A DNA stretch of 64,000 nt from an uncultured Pelagibacteraceae bacterium (GTDB lineage: Bacteria > Pseudomonadota > Alphaproteobacteria > Pelagibacterales > Pelagibacteraceae), in assembly GCA_902560075.1 (NCBI GenBank), contig CACEKE010000001.1, positions 1 to 64,000 of the forward strand. Direction: 5' to 3'. Below the pieces are notes generated by a model. It was not told the origin of the DNA, did not search any database, and saw only the letters and a list, made by a program, of their open reading frames with translations. Of this stretch, positions 57,868-64,000 are shown piece by piece (position 1 is the first letter of the stretch; every line of letters starts with the position of its first letter). A program made the position numbers and the translations under genes.

Positions 57868-58121
57868 TTTTTATTCTCGTTTTTTATTCTCGTTTTTTTT
57901 TGTTTATTATCATTAATAATTTTAAGATTTGAAAAATGAATAAAGTTTTCTTTATCAAAAATTCCACCTTTATTCTCTTTTGTCGTTTTTACATGCTTTT
58001 TTATTATATTTAATCCTTTTACTTTAGCTCTAAAGTTATTTCTATCGAGCTCAATAACTTCTCCTTCTTTATTTTTGTCTTTCCCAACTAACACCTTAAC
58101 ATTCAAGCCTTTTTTTATCAT
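57864..58121 (-). CDS. rplX: 50S ribosomal protein L24
   Basis: The 85-residue protein has [41 protein letters not shown] (about 4-44), the KOW-type L24 start. It is shorter than the usual 100-105 residues, with a Lys-rich end replacing the C-terminal part. It starts right after rplN. Confidence 0.93.
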   Translation of the reverse strand: MIKKGLNVKVLVGKDKNKEGEVIELDRNNFRAKVKGLNIIKKHVKTTKENKGGIFDKENFIHFSNLKIINDNKQKKTRIKNENKK

Positions 58122-58490
58122 TTATAGAACCTCCGGTGCCAAAGAGATTATTTTCATTTGCCCTTTGTTTCTTAATTCTCTAGTTACAGGACCAAATATT
58201 CTTGTTCCAATTGGTTCACCTTTATCATCAGTCAAAACAGCTGCATTATTATCAAACTTAACTTTAGAACCATCATTTCTATGAATGCCTTTTTTAACTC
58301 TTACAACAACAGCTTTGTGGACAGATCCTTTTTTAACTTTTCCCTTTGGAATTGCCTCTTTAATTGCAACCACTATTGTATCACCTATGCTTGCATATCT
58401 CCTTTTAGATCCACCTAAAACTTTAATACACTCAATTCTTTTTGCCCCCGTATTATCTGCAACCATTAATTCCGTCTGAACTTGTATCAT
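58122..58490 (-). CDS. rplN: 50S ribosomal protein L14
   Basis: The 122-residue protein opens [27 protein letters not shown] and ends [24 protein letters not shown], the L14 signature. It is a 50S interface protein. It overlaps rpsQ by four bases. Confidence 0.98.
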   Translation of the reverse strand: MIQVQTELMVADNTGAKRIECIKVLGGSKRRYASIGDTIVVAIKEAIPKGKVKKGSVHKAVVVRVKKGIHRNDGSKVKFDNNAAVLTDDKGEPIGTRIFGPVTRELRNKGQMKIISLAPEVL

Positions 58491-58723
58491 TTATGATCCC
58501 CCATAACCTCAAATTTTTTTGTTTTAGAATAAGGTTTGCATTCAATTATTTTAACCTTATCACCATTTTTGAATTTATTCTGTTCATCATGTACGTTATA
58601 TTTTTTTTTTGATTTTATAACCTTTTTAAGAAGGGGATGCTGATATTTTCTTTCAACCAAAACCGTTATTGATTTATTTGGTTTATCACTTATTACAACA
58701 CCTGATAATATTTTTTTAGGCAT
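58487..58723 (-). CDS. rpsQ: 30S ribosomal protein S17
   Basis: The 78-residue protein has [44 protein letters not shown] (about 5-48) and [20 protein letters not shown]. It is an early-assembling S17. It overlaps rpmC by eight bases. Confidence 0.97.
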   Translation of the reverse strand: MPKKILSGVVISDKPNKSITVLVERKYQHPLLKKVIKSKKKYNVHDEQNKFKNGDKVKIIECKPYSKTKKFEVMGDHK

Positions 58724-58901
58724 TATTTTTCTCCAAGTAAGTTTTTAATTTTGCTATAGATCTTTTTGTTTCAGAAACTTTAGCGTAATTTTTTAGTTGA
58801 CCATTAATTTTTTGAAATCTGAAGTTAAATAAATCTTTTTTTAACTTATCTATTTCTTTAATTGCTTGATCTTTTGTAAATTGTTTTATTTTTTTTTTCA
58901 T
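58716..58901 (-). CDS. rpmC: 50S ribosomal protein L29
   Basis: The 61-residue helical protein has KDQAIKEIDKLKKDLFNFRFQKINGQLKNYAKVSETKRSIAKLKTYL (about 10-56), the L29 pattern. L29 lies at the exit tunnel and recruits trigger factor and SRP. It begins one base after rplP ends. Confidence 0.95.
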   Translation of the reverse strand: MKKKIKQFTKDQAIKEIDKLKKDLFNFRFQKINGQLKNYAKVSETKRSIAKLKTYLEKNNA

Positions 58902-58902
58902 T

Positions 58903-59310
58903 TTATATTCTTTTTATAAATTTACATTTTATTGGTAATTTTGCCGATGCTTTGTATAAAGCCTCTTTAGCAATTTGCTCTGAAACTCCATCAACCTCAA
59001 AAAGTATCCTGCCAGGCTTAACTCTACATGCCCAATATTCAGGAGAACCTTTCCCTTTACCCATTCTTACCTCTGTTGGCTTTTTAGAAACTGGTATATT
59101 TGGAAAAATTCTTGTCCAAACCCTACCTTGTCTTTTCATGTGTCTTGTTAAAGCGACTCTTGCTGCCTCAATCTGTCGTGAAATTACTCTTTCGGGCTGT
59201 AAAGCTTTTAGCCCAAAAGAACCATAGTTCATGATATTACATCTTGAGGCATTTCCATGTATCCTGCCTTTATGTGCTTTTCTAAATTTTGTTCTAGTTG
59301 GTTGTAGCAT
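58903..59310 (-). CDS. rplP: 50S ribosomal protein L16
   Basis: The 135-residue protein begins [19 protein letters not shown] and has [54 protein letters not shown], the L16 signature. It binds A-site tRNA. It follows rpsC by three bases. Confidence 0.98.
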   Translation of the reverse strand: MLQPTRTKFRKAHKGRIHGNASRCNIMNYGSFGLKALQPERVISRQIEAARVALTRHMKRQGRVWTRIFPNIPVSKKPTEVRMGKGKGSPEYWACRVKPGRILFEVDGVSEQIAKEALYKASAKLPIKCKFIKRI

Positions 59311-59313
59311 AAT

Positions 59314-59973
59314 TTATTTTTTATTTGTTTCCTGACTAAATTCTTTAGTGAAAATTTCTCCTTTATAAATCCATACCTTAATACCCAATATTCCATAAGT
59401 AGTTAATGCTTCAGCTTCAGCATAGTCTATATCTGCTCTTAAAGTATGAGATGGAATACTTCCCTCTCTTAACCATTCAGTTCTTGCAATTTCGTTTCCA
59501 CCAAGTCTACCGCTTATTGAAACTTTAATTCCTTTAGCACCAAGTCTTAAAGCAGATTGCATTGCACGTTTCATTGCTCTTCTATATGAAACTCTTTTAA
59601 CAAGTTGTTGTGCTATATTTTCAGCAACTAGATAACTATTAGTTTCTGGTTTTTTTACTTCTTTGATATTTAAAACGACTTCATTTGATGTAATTTTTGA
59701 TATTCTGCTTTTTATTTTCTCAATATCGCTTCCTTTTTTTCCAATCACGAACCCAGGTCTTGATGTATATATTGTTACAAAACACTTTTTAGATGTTCTT
59801 TCAATCATTACTTTTGAAACACCTGAATTAACTACATTTTTTTTAACGAATTCTCTTATTTTATAATCCTCAATTAAATAATTACCAAAATCTTTTTTCT
59901 TTGCATACCAAACCGAGTCCCAGCCTCTATTTATACCGAGTCTCAAACCAACTGGATTAACTTTTTGGCCCAT
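59314..59973 (-). CDS. rpsC: 30S ribosomal protein S3
   Basis: The 219-residue protein starts [23 protein letters not shown] and has [16 protein letters not shown] (KH domain), [38 protein letters not shown] and [15 protein letters not shown]. It lies at the mRNA entry site. It overlaps rplV by 17 bases. Confidence 0.98.
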   Translation of the reverse strand: MGQKVNPVGLRLGINRGWDSVWYAKKKDFGNYLIEDYKIREFVKKNVVNSGVSKVMIERTSKKCFVTIYTSRPGFVIGKKGSDIEKIKSRISKITSNEVVLNIKEVKKPETNSYLVAENIAQQLVKRVSYRRAMKRAMQSALRLGAKGIKVSISGRLGGNEIARTEWLREGSIPSHTLRADIDYAEAEALTTYGILGIKVWIYKGEIFTKEFSQETNKK

Positions 59974-60358
59974 GTTTCACCTCTTTATTTTGCTTTTCAG
60001 ACAATATAATTGTTAAATTAGAATATGGTTTAAGTATTGGTGCAGCTCTTCCTTTAGCTCTAGCTCTAAACCTCTTCATAACAACTTGTTTGCCACAATA
60101 AGCCTCTTTTATAAATAGTTTATCAATATCGTACTGAAAATTATTTTCTGCATTTGCAACAGCTGATGAAATAGTTTTTTTTATATCTTTTGTTATTCTT
60201 TTTTCTGAGAAAGACAAATTTCTTATCGCTATTTCAACTTTTTTACCAACCAATGACTTCAGTATAGGATTTAATTTCCTCACACTTGATCTAATATTTT
60301 TATTTATTGATCTTACTTCTTTGTTGTTATCGTTCATTTTTTTAGGCTTGCTTTTCAT
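59957..60358 (-). CDS. rplV: 50S ribosomal protein L22
   Basis: The 133-residue protein has [49 protein letters not shown] (about 25-73) and [25 protein letters not shown] (about 96-120), the L22 signature. It carries a 15-20 residue Lys/Asn-rich N-terminal extension. It lies two bases after rpsS. Confidence 0.96.
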   Translation of the reverse strand: MKSKPKKMNDNNKEVRSINKNIRSSVRKLNPILKSLVGKKVEIAIRNLSFSEKRITKDIKKTISSAVANAENNFQYDIDKLFIKEAYCGKQVVMKRFRARAKGRAAPILKPYSNLTIILSEKQNKEVKHGPKS

Positions 60359-60360
60359 AG

Positions 60361-60666
60361 TTATTTTTTATCCCCGGCTTTACTATCTTCTGCTTTTGCT
60401 TTTTTATCTGCTGGAGTATGTCCAAAAAATTGTCTTGTAGGTGCAAATTCTCCAAACTTGTGGCCAACCATGTCCTCAGAAACTGTTAATGGTATAAATT
60501 TTTTTCCATTGTATATTAAAAAACTGAATCCAACGAAATCAGGTATTATTGTTGATTTTCTAGACCAAGTTTTAATTGGTTTTCTATTTGGATCATTTTT
60601 TGATTTATCAACTTTTTTGATTAAACTTTCCTCAACAAATGGACCTTTCCAAACTGATCTAGCCAT
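60361..60666 (-). CDS. rpsS: 30S ribosomal protein S19
   Basis: The 101-residue protein opens [19 protein letters not shown] and has [51 protein letters not shown], the S19 signature. The last 18 residues ([16 protein letters not shown]) form an extra charged tail. It is three bases after rplB. Confidence 0.97.
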   Translation of the reverse strand: MARSVWKGPFVEESLIKKVDKSKNDPNRKPIKTWSRKSTIIPDFVGFSFLIYNGKKFIPLTVSEDMVGHKFGEFAPTRQFFGHTPADKKAKAEDSKAGDKK

Positions 60667-60669
60667 TTC

Positions 60670-61503
60670 CTATTTTCCTCTCTTCTTTCGTCTTCTAATA
60701 ATAAATTTATCTGTTCTTTTATTATCACGAGTTTTCAATCCTTTTGCAGATTGACCAGTTGGGGATACTGGATGTCTGCCGCCTGCTGATTTACCCTCAC
60801 CACCTCCGTGAGGGTGATCAACTGGATTTTTAACCACTCCTCTTGTGTGAGGTCTAATTCCTAACCACCTTGATCTACCTGCTTTTCCAATTTTAATATT
60901 CTTTTTATCAGGATTTGATAAAACCCCAATTGTCGCCATAGCTCTGGAGTCTATTTTTCTTATTTCACCTGAAACCATCTTAATAATAGAGTAATTACCA
61001 TCAATTCCAGAAATTGTTACTGAAGAGCCTGCCGCTCTCGCGATTTTTCCACCAGAACCTGGTTGAATTTCTACATTATGGATATCTATTCCTGTTGGTA
61101 TATCCTTAAGTTGCAAAGAGTTACCAGGTTTTATCTCTGCATTAGAACCATTTTCAATCGTATCACCAACTTTTACTTTTTGAGGCGCCAAATAATATTT
61201 CATTTCATTATCTTCAAATTTAATTAACATTATGTAACAAGATCTATTAGGATCATATTCAATTCTTTCTACCAAACCTTTAATACCAATTTTACTTCTA
61301 TGAAAATCAATAATTCTATACTTATGTTTATGACCACCGCCGTGGTTCCTTGAAGTAATTCGACCAAGGTTATTTCTTCCTTTGGAAGATCTGTTTACAG
61401 ACGTAAGTGGCTTGTAAGGCTTTCCTTTCCACAGCCCAGATCTATCAATTAAAACAGTGCCTCTTGTAGATTTGGTGTATGGTTTAAATGTTTTTAGTGT
61501 CAT
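60670..61503 (-). CDS. rplB: 50S ribosomal protein L2
   Basis: The 277-residue protein has RNNLGRITSRNHGGGHKHKYR (about 44-64), and RGVVKNPVDHPHGGGEGKSAGGRHPVSPTGQ (about 221-251), the peptidyl-transferase-associated His region. Full length. It is two bases after rplW. Confidence 0.99.
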   Translation of the reverse strand: MTLKTFKPYTKSTRGTVLIDRSGLWKGKPYKPLTSVNRSSKGRNNLGRITSRNHGGGHKHKYRIIDFHRSKIGIKGLVERIEYDPNRSCYIMLIKFEDNEMKYYLAPQKVKVGDTIENGSNAEIKPGNSLQLKDIPTGIDIHNVEIQPGSGGKIARAAGSSVTISGIDGNYSIIKMVSGEIRKIDSRAMATIGVLSNPDKKNIKIGKAGRSRWLGIRPHTRGVVKNPVDHPHGGGEGKSAGGRHPVSPTGQSAKGLKTRDNKRTDKFIIRRRKKRGK

Positions 61504-61505
61504 TT

Positions 61506-61802
61506 TTATAATCCTGTGCTTAAGTCAATACTTTGACCCTTCTTAAGTGTAATTATTGCTTTCTTGTAACCTTTTTTTTTTATTTTTTTTCCTCTGGAGA
61601 CTTTAATTCTAGCTTTCTTGTTTACGATATTTACTTTTGTAACATTTACTTTAAATAATCTTTCGATACTTTTTTTAAGACTTTTTTTGTTTGAACTTAA
61701 TGGCACTTTAAAAGTAACTTTATTAAATTCAGACATATTTGTAGATTTCTCAGTTACTATTGGTGATAATATTTTATCGTAAATGTTAAATTTATTTTTC
61801 AT
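61506..61802 (-). CDS. rplW: 50S ribosomal protein L23
   Basis: The 98-residue protein has ILSPIVTEKSTNMSEFNKVTFKVPLSSNKKSLKKSIERLFKVNVTKVNI (about 11-59) and the loop KKIKKKGYKKAIITLKKGQSI. It lies at the tunnel exit. Four bases overlap rplD. Confidence 0.97.
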   Translation of the reverse strand: MKNKFNIYDKILSPIVTEKSTNMSEFNKVTFKVPLSSNKKSLKKSIERLFKVNVTKVNIVNKKARIKVSRGKKIKKKGYKKAIITLKKGQSIDLSTGL

Positions 61803-62422
61803 GAATATTTTTTTTCCAATTCTTTTATAGAACTTAGTGTTAAAAGTAGTTTTTTATATTTAGTTATATCATATGAGCTAAAGTGATTAATATCAGTCAC
61901 TTTAATATTTGGTATATTCCTTGAAGATCTAAATATGTTTTTCTTTGATGATTTATCCAATAATAAAAGTGAATTTATAGCATTCAAACTATTTAGGATG
62001 CTAAACATCTCTTTTGTTTTTTTAATCTCTTTTTCAAAATCATCTGTCACGATTAAATTATTATCTTTATTTTTTTCCGTTATTAATGATGTAACGCTCA
62101 ATTTCTTCTCACTTTTATTGAGTTTTCTAAATTTATAATTACTTTCTCCTTTAGGACCGTGTGCAACTCCACCACCTACAAATATAGGGGCTTTTCTACT
62201 TGCGTGTCTAGCGTTACCTGTGCCTTTTTGAGCATAGATTTTGGAAGTAGAACCAACGATTTCATTCTTTTGTTTAGTCTTAGCTTTACGACCCTTAAAA
62301 TTTGCATTTGATTTATAAAGAACTTGACTAATAAGATCTTTATTAATCTTACATCCAAAAACTTTATCTGCAACTTCAATAGATTGTTTATTTCCTTTAA
62401 TGTCTATTTTATCTATTTTCAT
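61799..62422 (-). CDS. rplD: 50S ribosomal protein L4
   Basis: The 207-residue protein has GSTSKIYAQKGTGNARHASRKAPIFVGGGVAHGPKGESNYKFRKLNKSEKKLSV (about 57-110), the L4 loop that lines the exit tunnel. In many bacteria L4 also regulates the S10 operon. It starts next to rplC. Confidence 0.97.
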   Translation of the reverse strand: MKIDKIDIKGNKQSIEVADKVFGCKINKDLISQVLYKSNANFKGRKAKTKQKNEIVGSTSKIYAQKGTGNARHASRKAPIFVGGGVAHGPKGESNYKFRKLNKSEKKLSVTSLITEKNKDNNLIVTDDFEKEIKKTKEMFSILNSLNAINSLLLLDKSSKKNIFRSSRNIPNIKVTDINHFSSYDITKYKKLLLTLSSIKELEKKYS

Positions 62423-63133
62423 TTATTTTTTTTTCTTATCAGGTATTTTTCGCATTTTTTCTTGCTTATCTATTTTCTCTGCTAAAGTTAGCTTTGTAAT
62501 ATTTTTAACTGCCTCTTTAACCATCACTTGAGTGTTCTTTGATCCGGGTATTGAACCTTTAAGATATAATAAATTATTATCTATATCTGACTTAATAATC
62601 TCTATGTTTTGCATCGTTCTAATTTTATCACCCATATGTCCAGCCATCTTTTTATTTTTAAATACCTTACCAGGATCCTGTCTTTGACCAGTTGATCCGT
62701 GTGATCTATGCGATATAGAAACACCATGTGAGGCTCTTAAACCTCTAAAATTATGTCTTTTCATTGCTCCAGCGAAGCCTTTTCCTATTGTTTTTGATTT
62801 TACATCAACAAATTTTATTTCTTTAAATATTTCCAAGCCAAACTCATTTCCTTCTTTATAATTTGATAGATCTTTAACCTTAAATTCTTTTAAGACTCTT
62901 TTTGGCTCAGTATTTTTTTTTGCAAAAAAACCTTTTTTTGACTTTGAAAGTTTGGATGCTTTAATATTGCCAAAACCAATTTGTATTGCTTTGTATCCCC
63001 TTTTGTCCGCATCAATTATTTGAATAACTCTACCTTTTTCCATTTTCACCACTGTAACGGGAACTGATTGGCCTGATCTAAGAAATTCTCTAGTCATTCC
63101 AATTTTTTTTCCTATTAAAGCTATCTCATTCAT
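62423..63133 (-). CDS. rplC: 50S ribosomal protein L3
   Basis: The 236-residue protein has IGKKIGMTREFLRSGQSVPVTVVKMEKGRVIQI (about 7-39) and FKNKKMAGHMGDKIRTMQNIEIIKSD (about 158-183), the L3 signature. Lys-rich end. It follows rpsJ by three bases. Confidence 0.98.
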   Translation of the reverse strand: MNEIALIGKKIGMTREFLRSGQSVPVTVVKMEKGRVIQIIDADKRGYKAIQIGFGNIKASKLSKSKKGFFAKKNTEPKRVLKEFKVKDLSNYKEGNEFGLEIFKEIKFVDVKSKTIGKGFAGAMKRHNFRGLRASHGVSISHRSHGSTGQRQDPGKVFKNKKMAGHMGDKIRTMQNIEIIKSDIDNNLLYLKGSIPGSKNTQVMVKEAVKNITKLTLAEKIDKQEKMRKIPDKKKK

Positions 63134-63136
63134 ATT

Positions 63137-63445
63137 TTAGATTTTTATTTCAACATCAACACCTGAAGCTAAGTCTAGTTTCATTAAAGCTTCAACTGTT
63201 TGTGGAGTTGGTTCAATTATATCAATTAATCTTTTGTGTGTTCTTGTCTCAAATTGCTCACGACTTTTTTTATCGATATGAGGAGATCTCAAGACAGTAT
63301 ATCTTTCAATTTTTGTAGGTAAAGGTATTGGTCCTTTAATATTTGCGCCAGTCCTTTTAACGGTATTAACAATCTCTTCAGTAGATTGATCAAGAACTTT
63401 ATTATCATAAGCTTTTAATTTAATTCTAATATTTTGTTTATCCAT
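63137..63445 (-). CDS. rpsJ: 30S ribosomal protein S10
   Basis: The 102-residue protein has [71 protein letters not shown], the S10 signature. With NusB it also acts in rRNA antitermination. It lies one base after fusA; tuf, typically between them, is missing. Confidence 0.98.
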   Translation of the reverse strand: MDKQNIRIKLKAYDNKVLDQSTEEIVNTVKRTGANIKGPIPLPTKIERYTVLRSPHIDKKSREQFETRTHKRLIDIIEPTPQTVEALMKLDLASGVDVEIKI

Positions 63446-63446
63446 G

Positions 63447-64000
63447 TTAACCTGTCTTTTTTACTACTTCATCTTGAACATTTTGTGGAACTTTATCGTA
63501 ATGATCGAAAAACATTGAGTATTGTGCTCTACCTTGTGACATTGATCTTAAACTATTTATATAACCAAACATATTTGCAAGTGGTACCATAGCAGTTATA
63601 ACCGTAGCATTTCCCCTTTGTTCTTGTGTATTAATTTGACCTCTTCTACTATTTAAGTCTCCAATAACATCACCCATGTAATCTTCAGGTGTCACCACCT
63701 CAACTCTCATTATAGGTTCTAAAAGTTTTAAGTTACCTCTCGCACAAACTTCTTTAAAACATTGTCTGGAAGCTAATTCAAATGCCAATACACTTGAATC
63801 TACATCATGATGTAGTCCATCTAAAATAGTAACTTTATAATCAATTATTGGAAAGCCCGCTAATATTCCTGAGTCTGCTATTGTCTCTACTCCTTTTTCT
63901 ACACCAGGTATAAACTCTTTAGGTATAGCACCTCCCTTAATTTTGCTTTCAATTTCTCTTCCTTTTCCAGGTTCCAATGGTTCGATTGACAATTTAACTC
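63447..64000 (-). CDS. fusA: Elongation factor G, C-terminal end, cut by window edge
   Basis: About 184 codons of the C-terminal region are visible and the reading frame stays open to the window end ([12 protein letters not shown]). [27 protein letters not shown]-like [23 protein letters not shown] and [15 protein letters not shown] are domain IV/V features of EF-G. EF-G drives translocation. Its N-terminal GTPase domain lies outside the window. It precedes rpsJ directly. Confidence 0.98.
   Translation of the reverse strand, partial: VKLSIEPLEPGKGREIESKIKGGAIPKEFIPGVEKGVETIADSGILAGFPIIDYKVTILDGLHHDVDSSVLAFELASRQCFKEVCARGNLKLLEPIMRVEVVTPEDYMGDVIGDLNSRRGQINTQEQRGNATVITAMVPLANMFGYINSLRSMSQGRAQYSMFFDHYDKVPQNVQDEVVKKTG

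Noticed and set aside
1..64000. Prophage, insertion sequences, toxin-antitoxin pairs, CRISPR or defence systems
   Set aside because: Every long open frame is a recognised core gene or small conserved-type gene; no repeats with spacers, transposase or integrase motifs were seen.

Overview
The window is a 64 kb piece of a very AT-rich, tightly packed alphaproteobacterial genome, most like SAR11 (Candidatus Pelagibacter). This rests on Lys/Asn/Ile-rich proteins, median gaps of a few bases, many 1-8 base overlaps, alphaproteobacterial gene order (rpmF-plsX-ihfA-merR, glyA-nrdR-ribDE-ribB-ribH-nusB-thiL, rsh-pyrE-pdxJ-acpS-lepB-rnc-recO), a complete sarcosine oxidase operon and a probable SAM-II/SAM-V-type riboswitch before metY. 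I saw no phage, insertion sequence, CRISPR array or obvious transferred island. No stretch over 300 bases lacks a gene.

Layout. 1-2190: rpsI and rplM, then metY under its riboswitch. 2183-8603: heme A synthase, a small chorismate mutase, L33, a MerR regulator, IHF alpha, PlsX, L32, a cytochrome bc1 assembly chaperone, BamE and a K+-independent H+-pyrophosphatase. 8671-16006: thiL, nusB, riboflavin genes, nrdR, glyA, rpiB and a 2-oxoglutarate hydroxylase. 16077-26751: hemB, recO, rnc, lepB, acpS, pdxJ, pyrE, rsh, folK, smpB, dapA, a lytic transglycosylase and tRNA-Ser(GCU). 26816-31914: soxBDAG. 31876-38003: a MATE exporter, trhO, an O-methyltransferase and gatCAB. 38049-50529: ruvX, pyrB with a dihydroorotase-like partner, plsY, topA, a small exported protein, ridA, ugd, galU, panC, mgtE, lipB and an rRNA pseudouridine synthase. 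50545-64000: the alpha, spc and S10 ribosomal operons with secY, adk and rpoA, ending inside fusA.

Functional links. Sarcosine oxidase yields glycine and one-carbon units that GlyA interconverts, and metY under SAM control feeds methionine synthesis, which together fits methylated-amine and one-carbon metabolism of SAR11. Heme A synthase, HemB and the bc1 chaperone serve respiration. Riboflavin genes supply the flavins used by SoxA and SoxB.

The most notable signals are signs of streamlining. Several genes normally inside these conserved blocks are absent (fabH, era, rpoZ, rpmD, tuf, dprA). The RSH protein lacks its middle C-terminal module. RibB carries a GTP cyclohydrolase II-like tail without the zinc cysteines. 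The pyrB-linked dihydroorotase has lost its HxH metal motif. Two divergent start codons form CATATG with no spacer. Several candidate promoters have the -10 element only 9-10 bases before the start codon, suggesting leaderless or near-leaderless mRNAs.
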